From assembly GCA_017941345.1 (NCBI GenBank), contig JAGAWQ010000005.1:1-64000 (forward strand): a DNA stretch of 64,000 bases, in the 5' to 3' direction. The translations under genes and the position numbers were made by a program. The DNA is from Prevotella sp. (GTDB taxonomy: Bacteria; Bacteroidota; Bacteroidia; Bacteroidales; Bacteroidaceae). The notes under the pieces are model-generated. The model searched no databases. It was not told where the DNA came from and was given only the letters and a program-made list of their open reading frames with translations. Shown piece after piece: positions 9,190 to 19,400 of the stretch (its first letter is position 1; each line of letters opens with the position of its first letter).

Positions 9190-11889
9190 ATGAAGAAAAT
9201 TTTTACGCTAACAATGCTCGCCCTGCTTGCGGTGGGGAGCGCAAATGCACAAGGTCTTCGCAAGACGTGGGATTTCACCAAGGGATTCAGTTCGAAGACA
9301 GTTAATGCACTGAAAGCAGACCAGGAAGAGTTTGGTGATAACAAGTACTGGCGAAACTATGAGGGTGATGCCACGAAAGCTGATCAACAACACTTTTGGA
9401 ATGCAAGCAAAGATGCTAAAAACAGTGAAGGTTATGCCTGTACCCATAATGGTGGTGTGGAGAAAGTAATAGAGGAACTGGATGGCCTGGTACTTGGTAT
9501 GAGCAATGCCAAAAAGTTTGTCGTTACTTATGATGGTGCTCAGACTGATGATCAAACTGGACAGGCTCCCGGTGGAAAGGTTCCATATGGGAAAAGTTAT
9601 ATTTGGCTGAATGGAAGCAATGAAACCATTAAGTTTAAAGCTGCGGTTAATCAGACGATAAAAATTGGTGTTGAGTCTCATGCTGCAACCTATAAAGAAG
9701 CTGCACCTGAAGATAAAACTCATAAAAACTGGCGCGGTATCTCTTTGGCAACTTCAACAGGTTCTTTGGTATTGAAACAAGGCGAACCGGTTACTTATTA
9801 TTATTCAGAATGTGAATGGGAACTAACTGGCACAGAGGGAGATATAGCGGAATTGACTATCAAGTCAACGAGTGGATGTCATATTTATTATATTATTGTA
9901 GGAGAAGGTGATGACCCCAATGCTAACAAGACCAAGGTTTCATATCTGACTAATGGTGATGCTACTCAGGAGACTGCATATCAGAAACTGACTGCTAATG
10001 AGTCGCTTGTAGTGACAGCGATGGATGCCGCTACTGTAACAGCTGATGCCTTAAAGGCTAACAATGTAACCGTAATCAGCCCCTCACTTCCTGCTGACCA
10101 TGCTGCTGTTTCTGTCTTGAAAGAAGCCATGCCCTTTACTCCAATTCTAAACCTGAATGCTGACCTCTATGCCGCCTGGGGCTATGGTGAGAAGGCAACA
10201 GGTGAGCCTTTTGCCCTTATTAAGAACTTGAAGAGTGATATGTTTGCAGACTTTGTTAAGGATGAGGACTACATTGAGACGGATGGCTTAAACGGTATGA
10301 CGTTTGATGTTGCCCAGCTGACTGGTGTAAAGCCTGGTGATTATTTTAAGGATGATGATATATTGTCTGAGGACGTTTCTGGGAGCATAGTATATATTCA
10401 TACTCATAATCCTTATCACAATGGTTACGTTTATCTGCCTCAAGAGGCAACGAGCTCTGCTAAACTGCTGGCCAATGCCATTGATATGCTGAAGAGTTCC
10501 AAGGCTGAAGTGACTCAGGTGTCTGCTCCTAAGATAAAGCTTGAGTATAAGAACCTGAATACAAATATCGTGCTGTCAATGGCTGCATCAAATATGCCTA
10601 AGCCACATATTTATTACACGCTGGACGGAACAGACCCAACGACAGCCAGTGCAGAATACACCGATGTTATCAATGTGACTTCAGCTTGTACGGTAAAGGC
10701 TGTAGCCATAGCAGAAGGCTATACGCTGAGTGACGTGGCTTCTGCTACAGTCGAGATTTTCTCCCAGCCGGCAACTCCTACTATGAGCAAGAATTTTGAA
10801 GACGGAAAGACAACAGTTACTCTTGCCTGCGCTACAGAGGGAGTAGATATCTGGTACAACTATAGTGCGACCAATGATACAACCAAGTCCATGAAGTACG
10901 CTGAGCCATTAGTTATCACGGCACCTGTTACGCTGACCGCTTTTGCTGTAGTCAATCGACAGGTGTTCTCAGAGTTAGCTACTGAGCGTGTATTGGTTAA
11001 GGATGCTGTTGTTCGTCAGGATGTGATAGGTCATTTCGATGCTAATGCAACTGATTGGCAAAGTGGTAGCGGTAGTACTATCTATTATTTCTCATGGGGT
11101 AAGAACGCAGCAAGCATCTATGATACAACAAAAGACCCTGTTTCTAAGACGACAGACCCGGAGACTGGTGATGAGAAAAATGTTTATCCTGAAAAGGATT
11201 ATGAGGTTTATGTTCCTGAATCTGAGACAAATGTTTGGGAAGTTATGTCTAAGGGTCAGGTTATGATATGGCAGAGTCTAAGTGCAGGTAAGGATGCAGG
11301 AAATGCTGAGGGATATAATCCTGAAACATCAGGCGACATTATTGACTACGCTCCTATTACGAATAATGATATCCAGTTTGGAGGAAAAACAAGTGGCGAG
11401 CCTTGTACAGGTGCTATCCAATCGCTTGGTAAGTTCCAAGGCCCATTCAACTTTGTGACGTATGTAGGTACTGCTGCCGGTGGTGAAAATGTAGGTCGCA
11501 TGCAGCTGCAAGTGTCTGCTGATGGATCTAACTGGACTAATGTTGGCGATGAGATGGTGACATCTACTGTTAAGCGTCTCTGGAAGGGTTATGTTCGTAG
11601 TTATGAGGTCACAGACGAAGTTTATGTACGTCTTGTCCAGGTAGGCGGTGGATCCAGCGTTCAGATTTACGATATCTATGTACTGAACTATGGTGAGAAG
11701 TCTGCTGAACTCAAGGCACAGTATGATGAAGAGTATACAACTGGAATTGAGACCGTAGTCGACAAGAAGGCTAATGCCGCTGCTACAGGCATCTACAATA
11801 TCAATGGTATTCGTCAGCAGACATTGCGTCGCGGACTGAACATCGTTGTGATGAGCGATGGCAGTGTACGTAAGGTGATGGTGAAGTAA
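9190..11889 (+). CDS. Large secreted protein with chitobiase-type repeat
   Basis: Not assigned to an enzyme family. A signal peptide ends at SANAQ. The N-terminal third (TWDFTKGFSSKTVNAL...) resembles surface glycan-binding or lyase-associated proteins of Prevotella. Residues about 450-530 contain a chitobiase C-terminal-like beta-sandwich (PHIYYTLDGTDPT...YTDVINVTSACTVKAVAIAEGY), and a second degenerate copy follows (VTLACATEGVDIWYNY). The last 200 residues form a discoidin-like beta domain. The tail (GIYNINGIRQ...VRKVMVK) is the short C-terminal motif shared by secreted proteins here. No catalytic motif is recognised. Its place before two rhamnogalacturonan lyases suggests carbohydrate binding or an unrecognised lyase. 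ATG 9184 is an alternative start two codons upstream. Confidence 0.7.
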   Translation: MKKIFTLTMLALLAVGSANAQGLRKTWDFTKGFSSKTVNALKADQEEFGDNKYWRNYEGDATKADQQHFWNASKDAKNSEGYACTHNGGVEKVIEELDGLVLGMSNAKKFVVTYDGAQTDDQTGQAPGGKVPYGKSYIWLNGSNETIKFKAAVNQTIKIGVESHAATYKEAAPEDKTHKNWRGISLATSTGSLVLKQGEPVTYYYSECEWELTGTEGDIAELTIKSTSGCHIYYIIVGEGDDPNANKTKVSYLTNGDATQETAYQKLTANESLVVTAMDAATVTADALKANNVTVISPSLPADHAAVSVLKEAMPFTPILNLNADLYAAWGYGEKATGEPFALIKNLKSDMFADFVKDEDYIETDGLNGMTFDVAQLTGVKPGDYFKDDDILSEDVSGSIVYIHTHNPYHNGYVYLPQEATSSAKLLANAIDMLKSSKAEVTQVSAPKIKLEYKNLNTNIVLSMAASNMPKPHIYYTLDGTDPTTASAEYTDVINVTSACTVKAVAIAEGYTLSDVASATVEIFSQPATPTMSKNFEDGKTTVTLACATEGVDIWYNYSATNDTTKSMKYAEPLVITAPVTLTAFAVVNRQVFSELATERVLVKDAVVRQDVIGHFDANATDWQSGSGSTIYYFSWGKNAASIYDTTKDPVSKTTDPETGDEKNVYPEKDYEVYVPESETNVWEVMSKGQVMIWQSLSAGKDAGNAEGYNPETSGDIIDYAPITNNDIQFGGKTSGEPCTGAIQSLGKFQGPFNFVTYVGTAAGGENVGRMQLQVSADGSNWTNVGDEMVTSTVKRLWKGYVRSYEVTDEVYVRLVQVGGGSSVQIYDIYVLNYGEKSAELKAQYDEEYTTGIETVVDKKANAAATGIYNINGIRQQTLRRGLNIVVMSDGSVRKVMVK

Positions 11890-11905
11890 TAATCGTCGGA
11901 ATATG

Positions 11906-11942
11906 AAAAATCGGTGCATCCTTTGGTGGTGTACCGATTTTT
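11906..11942 (+). terminator. Rho-independent terminator overlapping the next promoter
   Basis: Arms 11906-11918 and 11930-11942 pair over 13 bases (AAAAATCGGTGCA with TGTACCGATTTTT, one G-U pair) around an 11-base loop, and the stem runs into a T tract. It would end transcripts of the upstream secreted protein gene. The next promoter's -33 element lies in the loop. Confidence 0.75.
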
Positions 11943-11953
11943 TTGTACCTTTG
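11922..11953 (+). promoter_or_regulatory. Consensus promoter of the PL11 pair
   Basis: TTTG (11922-11925), 20 bases, TACCTTTG (11946-11953): an exact match to the Bacteroidota -33/-7 architecture, 32 bases before the ATG at 11986. The -33 element sits in the loop of the preceding terminator. Confidence 0.75.
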
Positions 11954-11985
11954 TCACCTTGAATCATATAAATAATGTACGCGAT

Positions 11986-14295
11986 ATGAACAAACTACGA
12001 CTTTTTATGATGGCTTTGCTGACCGAAGCTGCTATCAGTATCAATGCCCAAGTGACTCCTGTGAGCCAGATGGAGAAGCTGGACCGTGGCCTTGTGGCTG
12101 TTCCTGTTTCTGCCACTTCCAATTTTGTCAGTTGGCGATTGTTAGGAACCGACAATAAGGCAGCTATATCCTTTGACTTGCTGCGCGATGGCAGTGTGAT
12201 AGCCTCTGGGCTTACCAAGACTAACTATCAAGACAATGCGGGTTCTGCTTCGTCTAAGTATCAGGTGGTAACCAAGGTAAACGGAGAGACTGTTGAGATC
12301 TCAGCCGAGATTCAACCATGGGCAGCCAAATACAAAACCCTGAAGCTGGACCGTCCACAGGGCGGCACAGACTCAAAGTGGACGAATAGCGATGTCACCG
12401 TTGGTCCCACGAGTGCCACCTATGCCTATTATCCCAACGATATGAGTGTTGGCGATGTGGATGGTGACGGACAATACGAATTGTTCCTTAAGTGGGAGTC
12501 TACCCATGCTCAGGACAACTCACGTAGTTTGGGAGCAACGGGCAATACGATTATTGACTGCTACAAGATGGACGGAACACGTCTCTGGCGTATCGATTTA
12601 GGAAAAAACATCCGCGATGGTGCTCATTATACCCAGTTTATGGTCTATGACTTCGATGGTGATGGTAAAGCCGAAATGATGTGCAAGACGGCAACCGGCT
12701 CTGTCGACGGCTTGGGTAATTATGTGAATCAGGCTGCTACTGATGCTACCATCAAGGGTCACGATAATACCAAAGACTATCGTAATTCGGGTGGGCATAT
12801 CCTCAGTGGACCGGAATACCTGACCGTATTTGAAGGATTGACAGGTAAGGCTATCCATACCACTTGGTATCTGCCAGGACGTGCGGGAACAGGTGATAGT
12901 GGTTCCACATTGGAAAGAGGTGTTGAGTTAGGCAAGGTAAGTACCTTCCCCTCAGGATTCTGGGGTGATAACTATGGCGGTCGTTCTGAGCGTTTCTTGG
13001 CAGCTGTAGCCTATATCAATGGTGCAGACAAGCCTGCTTGTGGCATCTTCTGTCGTGGTTATTACTCTAAAGCTTATGTATGGGCAGTAAGTTTTGATGG
13101 TACTCGCCTCCACACCGAGTGGCTCCATGCCTCGCCCAATTCTAAAGAGTGGTTGGTCTTTGCCTCTAAATGGGAAGATGGTCAGGCTGGCCTGGAATAT
13201 ACTATTGACGGCGATAAGTTGAAGCGTATACCTATAAAAACAGCATCTGCTAATACCAGTGGCGCCAAGTCATCGGATGGTACTCAGAATGTGGGCAGTA
13301 ACACCCTCTTTGGTAATGGAAACCATAATATGTCCGTTGCCGATGTCGATGGTGATGGCTGTGACGAGATTCTCTGGGGGGCAGGTGCCTTGAATAATGA
13401 TGGTTCGCTGCTTTATGCTACGGGCTATGGTCATGGCGACGCTATTCACGTGGGAAAGATGATTCCTGACCGTGAGGGCTATCAGGTGTTCGATGTTCAT
13501 GAGGAAAAGTTGGTTGCTGCTCATGGCTCATGGGATTTGCACGATGCTCGAACTGGTGAAATTATCTGGCATGGTGGCAATGCAGGAGCAGACAATGGTC
13601 GAGGCATGGCGGGTGACCTGACGGGTCAGAATGGTTATGAGTTCTGGTCGAGTGATGAGCACAATCCCCGCAATGCGGTATCGGGGGCAACTGCTATCAA
13701 TAAAAGTTGCTCTGTTAACTACCGCATCTATTGGGATGGCAGCTGCCAGGACCAGTTGTTTGATGGCTCTTACAAATACAGCAATAGTGACAGCTGGGCA
13801 CAGACTGCTCATGCTGAACCGGTAATCACCAAATGGAATGGAAGTAGTTTCTCTACTATTCAGTCGTTCTATAGTGAAGCCTATAAATATGCGCAGACTG
13901 CCAACTATACCAAGGCTACACCTTGTCTGCAGGCAGATATCCTGGGTGACTGGCGTGAGGAACTGATTATGTGGAACAAGAAAGATTCTGCTGAGATTAT
14001 GATTTTCTCGACTTGGACACCTACAGAATATGCTGTGCCAACCCTGATGCACGATCATACCTATCGCATGGGTGTGGCTTGGCAGAACACGGCTTACAAC
14101 CAGCCGCCTCATCTGGGTTACTATCTGCCAGATTATATCAACGGTAAGATAACAGGAATTATTGGAATACATGAAGACAAGAATACAGGAAAGCAAGACG
14201 GTAGCTGGTATACTCTCAGTGGTATGCGACTGAATGGCATGCCTACCCAGAAAGGATTGTATATTAAGAACGGACGAAAGATAGTGATTAAATGA
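11986..14295 (+). CDS. Rhamnogalacturonan lyase, PL11 family (first copy)
   Basis: A secreted endo- or exo-lyase of the rhamnogalacturonan-I backbone, 769 aa from this ATG, which follows a consensus promoter. The signal peptide ends at SINAQ. MEKLDRGLVAVPV...FVSWRLLGTD is the characteristic N-terminal beta domain. Repeated calcium-binding DVDGDGQYEL, DFDGDGKAEM and DVDGDGCDEI motifs mark the eight-bladed propeller of the YesW/YesX family. MHDHTYRMGVAWQNTAYNQ PPHLGYYLPD closes the fold. It exceeds the 600-620 aa of Bacillus YesW through inserts and the C-terminal tail. The stop overlaps the next PL11 start as ATGA. Two copies in tandem suggest an endo/exo division of labour, as with YesW/YesX; which is which is not visible. 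Confidence 0.93.
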   Translation: MNKLRLFMMALLTEAAISINAQVTPVSQMEKLDRGLVAVPVSATSNFVSWRLLGTDNKAAISFDLLRDGSVIASGLTKTNYQDNAGSASSKYQVVTKVNGETVEISAEIQPWAAKYKTLKLDRPQGGTDSKWTNSDVTVGPTSATYAYYPNDMSVGDVDGDGQYELFLKWESTHAQDNSRSLGATGNTIIDCYKMDGTRLWRIDLGKNIRDGAHYTQFMVYDFDGDGKAEMMCKTATGSVDGLGNYVNQAATDATIKGHDNTKDYRNSGGHILSGPEYLTVFEGLTGKAIHTTWYLPGRAGTGDSGSTLERGVELGKVSTFPSGFWGDNYGGRSERFLAAVAYINGADKPACGIFCRGYYSKAYVWAVSFDGTRLHTEWLHASPNSKEWLVFASKWEDGQAGLEYTIDGDKLKRIPIKTASANTSGAKSSDGTQNVGSNTLFGNGNHNMSVADVDGDGCDEILWGAGALNNDGSLLYATGYGHGDAIHVGKMIPDREGYQVFDVHEEKLVAAHGSWDLHDARTGEIIWHGGNAGADNGRGMAGDLTGQNGYEFWSSDEHNPRNAVSGATAINKSCSVNYRIYWDGSCQDQLFDGSYKYSNSDSWAQTAHAEPVITKWNGSSFSTIQSFYSEAYKYAQTANYTKATPCLQADILGDWREELIMWNKKDSAEIMIFSTWTPTEYAVPTLMHDHTYRMGVAWQNTAYNQPPHLGYYLPDYINGKITGIIGIHEDKNTGKQDGSWYTLSGMRLNGMPTQKGLYIKNGRKIVIK

Positions 14296-16463
14296 AGAAA
14301 GTAATATTTTCATTGTTGATGACGATGGTGGCATCTACTGTCGGTGCCCAGATTACCCCTGTCAGCCAGATGGAGAAACTGGATAGAGGTGTGGTGGCAC
14401 TGCCTGTAAACAGTGGAAGTGGCAATTTCGTCAGTTGGCGATTCCTCGGTACTGACGATAACAAAACTTGCTTCGACCTGTTGCGTAATGGTACAACCAT
14501 TGCTAATGACCTGACGGTAACGAATTACACCGATGCTGGCGGTAATAGTAGTTCGACCTATCAAGTCAAAGCAAAGGTAGACGGGGAAGTAGTCAGCACT
14601 TCCGAGTCTGTAAAAACTTGGGAGATGCCCTATAAGCAGTTGAAGTTAGATCGTCCTACTGGTGGAACGTATCCTTGGCGCGATCAATACAAAGAGAATG
14701 GCAAAACCCTTTATACGGATTTCTATGATAAAGAATACACCTATTCCCCCAACGACTGTTCTGTAGGCGATATAGACGGTGATGGGCAGTATGAGCTAAT
14801 TGTCAAATGGGCTCCAAGTAATGCTCAAGACAACTCACAAACGTTCGGTAAGACAGGAAATGTGTATCTGGACTGCTATAAATTTGATGGAACCAAATTA
14901 TGGCGCATCGATTTGGGTATGAACATCAGAGCCGGTGCCCACTATACCCAATTCCAAGTATTCGATTTCGATGGCGACGGCAAAGCAGAAATGATATGTA
15001 AGACAGCCCCAGGCTCTATAGATGGTATAGGGAACTATGTCAGCCAAGCGGCCACAGACGAAAGAATCCTGAAAGTGGATAATAGCAAAGAGTGGCGCAA
15101 CCAATATGGTGTTGTTGATGGCGGACAGGAATACCTGACCGTATTCAACGGCGAGACGGGTGCTGCCATTCATACCATCGCATACTATCCCAACCGTAAT
15201 GCGAAGGCAGAACTGAGTGAGGCAACAGGGACATTCAACTGGGACGACCGTTCAGGAAAGAGCGATAAGGGAAACTATGGTAACCGAGGCGAACGTTTTT
15301 TAGCTGCTACTGCCTATTTGGACGGACCAGACAAGAATCCTAGTGGAATCTTCTGCCGTGGCTATTATACCTACGCCTACGTCTGGGCTGTAGATTTCGA
15401 TGGAAAGGAACTGAAGACCAAGTGGCTACATTCCTCAGATACCAAGACAACGTATAAGGTGATGGATGCTGAGGGAGCGACAAAACAATATACTGGTACT
15501 ATCTGCACCTCAGGATTGGGACGCTATACCATGTATGCCAACGGAAATCATAACATGAGTATTGCCGATGTGGATGGCGATGGCAAAGATGAAGTCATTT
15601 GGGGTTCTGCAGCGCTTGACGATGATGGTAAGATGCTCTATTCCGTAGGATTTGGTCATGGTGATGCCATACATCTGGCTGATCATTGCCCTGATCGCCC
15701 TGGCTTGGAGCTTTTCGATGTACATGAGGAGAAAGGAACATATGCCTGGGACCTGCATGATGCTGCCACAGGTGAGATTATTTTGAAGGGTGGTCCTGAG
15801 GGTGTTGATAATGGCAGAGGTATGGCTGGAAACTTCTACGATAATGAGCGTGGCTCACTCTTCTGGTCCGCAGCAGATGGTCAGCAGCGTAGTGCTGCTA
15901 CTGGAGAGGTTGTCGCTAGTGGAGGCGTCACAACAAATTTCCGCATCTATTGGGATGGTGACCTTCAGGAAGAACTTCTGGATGGAACAAAAATCGACAA
16001 GTGGACGATGAACGGTAAGAATCGCCTGTATATCAAAGGGAAGAACCCTTATGACTATAATTCTTCAAGCAGCTGCAACGGGTCGAAAGCTACTCCGAAC
16101 TTGCAGGCTGACCTTTTTGGTGACTGGCGTGAGGAAATTATTCTGTGGTCTACAGCAGATAATGCCACGCTTAATATATTCTCTACCAATACTCCTACAG
16201 AATACCGAGTACCAACGCTGATGCACGATCATACCTATCGCATGGGTGTGGCTTGGCAGAACACGGCTTACAACCAGCCGCCGCATCTGGGTTACTATTT
16301 GCCAGACTATATCAGTGGCAAGCTAAATACAGGTATCACCGAGGTACGGCATGCTGATGTCAAGGTTGACCGTTGGTTTACCCTTGGTGGACAGCAGTTG
16401 GATGGAGAACCTACTCAGAAAGGACTTTATATTAAGAACGGACGTAAAATCATTATCAAATAA
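14292..16463 (+). CDS. Rhamnogalacturonan lyase, PL11 family (second copy)
   Basis: A paralogue of the preceding gene, 723 aa, same family and layout: signal peptide to VGAQ, MEKLDRGVVALPV, DIDGDGQYEL, DFDGDGKAEM, DVDGDGKDEV and the MHDHTYRMGVAW block, then the KGLYIKNGRKIIIK tail. The two proteins are clearly homologous throughout but diverged, except for a 93-bp stretch (16212-16304) that is nearly identical to the same stretch of copy one. The start overlaps the stop of the first copy (ATGA), so the two lyases are probably made together. The next gene starts 2 bases after its stop. Confidence 0.93.
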   Translation: MKKVIFSLLMTMVASTVGAQITPVSQMEKLDRGVVALPVNSGSGNFVSWRFLGTDDNKTCFDLLRNGTTIANDLTVTNYTDAGGNSSSTYQVKAKVDGEVVSTSESVKTWEMPYKQLKLDRPTGGTYPWRDQYKENGKTLYTDFYDKEYTYSPNDCSVGDIDGDGQYELIVKWAPSNAQDNSQTFGKTGNVYLDCYKFDGTKLWRIDLGMNIRAGAHYTQFQVFDFDGDGKAEMICKTAPGSIDGIGNYVSQAATDERILKVDNSKEWRNQYGVVDGGQEYLTVFNGETGAAIHTIAYYPNRNAKAELSEATGTFNWDDRSGKSDKGNYGNRGERFLAATAYLDGPDKNPSGIFCRGYYTYAYVWAVDFDGKELKTKWLHSSDTKTTYKVMDAEGATKQYTGTICTSGLGRYTMYANGNHNMSIADVDGDGKDEVIWGSAALDDDGKMLYSVGFGHGDAIHLADHCPDRPGLELFDVHEEKGTYAWDLHDAATGEIILKGGPEGVDNGRGMAGNFYDNERGSLFWSAADGQQRSAATGEVVASGGVTTNFRIYWDGDLQEELLDGTKIDKWTMNGKNRLYIKGKNPYDYNSSSSCNGSKATPNLQADLFGDWREEIILWSTADNATLNIFSTNTPTEYRVPTLMHDHTYRMGVAWQNTAYNQPPHLGYYLPDYISGKLNTGITEVRHADVKVDRWFTLGGQQLDGEPTQKGLYIKNGRKIIIK

Positions 16464-16465
16464 CG

Positions 16466-19400
16466 ATGAGAAAAATAATTATTGGGGCTTTGCTGGCTAT
16501 CTGCACAACTGTAAGTGCCCAGCAACTGGCCTTCCCTGAAGCGCAAGGCTGGGGACGTTATGCTACAGGTGGCAGAACGGGTAGTGTCTATCACGTTACA
16601 AATCTGAACGACTCTGGTTCAGGCTCTTTGCGCGATGCTGTGAGTCAACCTAACCGTATTATAGTATTCGATGTGTCTGGTGTCATTCGCATTAACTCGC
16701 GTATGGTGTTCAAGAACAACCTTTATGTGGCTGGTCAGACTGCTCCAGGAGAAGGCATCACGGTGTATGGCGACGGCGTGTCGTTCTCAGGAGCCGACAA
16801 TATCATTGTGCGCTATATGCGTTTCCGAATGGGTGCTGTGGGCACGAAGGACAAGGATGCCGGAGGCATAGCCAATGGACAGAACATGATATTCGACCAT
16901 TGCTCCTTCTCATGGGGACAGGACGAGAACTTCTCCATCAACTGGGATAACAAAGGGACTGCTCCTCAGAATATCACTCTGATGAACTGCATCGTGGGAC
17001 AGGGACTGATGACTCACTCGGCAGGCGGACTGATGCAGGCCGACAACATCTCCCTTTACCGTATCCTGCTGGTGGACAACTCTACGCGTAACTTCAAGGT
17101 GAAGGGTACTAATCAGTATGTCAACAACCTGGTGTATAACTGGAAGAATGCTGCTTATAACATGGGAGGCGACTCGGAGGGACAGTCGTATGCCAATATC
17201 GAGTCGAACCTCTTCATCAACGGCCCTGCTGTGGGTGGCAACTGCCTGACGGGTGGTAATGCCAACTTCCATTTCTATGGAACAGACAACTGGCAGGACT
17301 CGAACCGTGATGGTGTTTACAACCCGGAGGAGTTTACGGGTGATGGCGGTGGAGACCGTCAGGCCACGCCCTACGACTATCCTGCGTTGGAGAAGTGGGC
17401 TGCTAATGATTTGGTGGAGAAACTGCTGCCTGATGTGGGTGCTTCGCTGCCTTATCGTGATTTGGCTGACTGCTATATGATTGACGAGGTGCTGTCTTTC
17501 GGTAAGAAAGGCAATCTGATTACCAACGAGAACGAACTGCCTATCGGGGTTCCTACTTCATGGTCATGGTTTAAGGGTGAAAAGCTGGCTGACAGTGACA
17601 ATGATGGAATGCCAGATACCTGGGAGAACGCCCATGGCTTGAAACCTAATGACGCATCAGACGCCATGGAGATTGCAGAAAACGGCTATGCCAATATTGA
17701 GAATTATATCAATGGCATCACCAAGGCTGACCGCCAATTCTTCCTGCGTGCTCCGATGTTGCTGGAACTCACGGAAGCCACGACAAACAGCCTGACCTTG
17801 ACGTGGGCAGACTATTCTGACAACGAGGAGGGTTTCATTGTAGAGATGAAACAAGGTGATGACTTCGTGGAGATGGGACGAACGAAGGGAAGTGCCTTTA
17901 CCATTGAGAATGCTGGGCTGCAGCCCGCCACAGCCTATGTGGTCAGGGTATGTGCTTATCAGGGAGAAACGAAGTCGGAGTATACCGCAGAACTGACGGT
18001 GAAGACACGCCCCGAACAGGTGGATATCATTGATGTGGAGACCTTTAAGGGAGATGGTGACGGTGAATGGCTCATCAATCCGTTGGACGATGAGGTTGTC
18101 ACACTGGCTGAGGCCACACCTAAAAAAGCGGTGGTCGTTTATTCGGATGCCCACGTTACCATCAATGGTGATGGCTATCTCAGTGGCTCAGCCTCTTTGA
18201 ACAAGGCTGGTGAGGGAACACTCACCATCGCCACCGACCAGCAGTATGAGGGTGCTACAGTGCTGCATCAGGGAGTCTATGAGTTCTCAACGCTGAAGAA
18301 TGGTGGCGTTGCCAGTGGCTTAGGCATGAGTCAGGAGTTTGCCCAGAACTGGATTATGGACGGAGGTGTCTACAAATACACAGGAGCAACAACGTCTACC
18401 AACCGCTCAGCCCGTCTGTATAATGACACCGAACTGAATATCGCCAACAAGGATGCCAAAGTTACCATGAGTGGTTCTATAGAAGGTCAGGGTAACCTTA
18501 TCATAGACGGTGAGGGATGTATCACCGTAGCAAAGGATAATACGTCTTTCTTCGCTTTCGATGGTAATTTGACTATGCGTGGTGGATCCATAGTGCTGGA
18601 GGGAGAGAAAGCTTCAAAGGCTGCATTGGGTACTGCTTCCAAACTTATTATGGCTGGTGGAGAGTTTATTACTCACAGCGAGAACGATAAGAATCCAAAG
18701 TACACCTTCCCCATAGAGACCTTAGCTGGTACAACATCTAAAATCTCTTTTTACCGCAATTGTGAGATGGCTAATAAGGTAAGTGGAGCAGGTACCTTGG
18801 AGTGGGAGGTCAACTGGGTTCGTGAATATCTGGAAGGAGACTGGACTGGTTTTACAGGAACAGTTATAGTCAACGGTACAGGAACGGCAGGTAATAGCCA
18901 GTTTGCAATGAGCAAGAGTGATAGTTGGGTTGGTATACCTAATGGAACGCTCTATTTGAAAGGTAATGCACAGGTTGTAGGCTCAAAGAACCAGTCGACA
19001 CGTCAGTTGGGCGGTCTTTCTGGTGATAAGGGAACTTACCTGTCTGGATTCGATGTGAAGAATGCAGGAAGTGGTACCTGGGTTGTTGGAACAGCCAATA
19101 CCAATGAGACATTCAACGGAGTAATAGATAATCGTAGTCAGAGTGGAAAAAATGGCACGACCTCTATTGAGAAGCAGGGCAGTGGTGAATGGCGACTGAC
19201 GGGTGCCAATGTGTATAGCGGTACGACGTATGTTACTGCCGGAAAACTGATTGTGAACGGCAAGCATACCGGTACAGGCGCGATTACTGTCCGTAAGGGA
19301 GCCACGCTGGCTGGTAAGGGAACGTTAGCTGCCAAAACAACGGTCAACGTGGGTGGTATGCTGCAAATAGGCGACACACTGGCTACAGACAAGGGACTGA

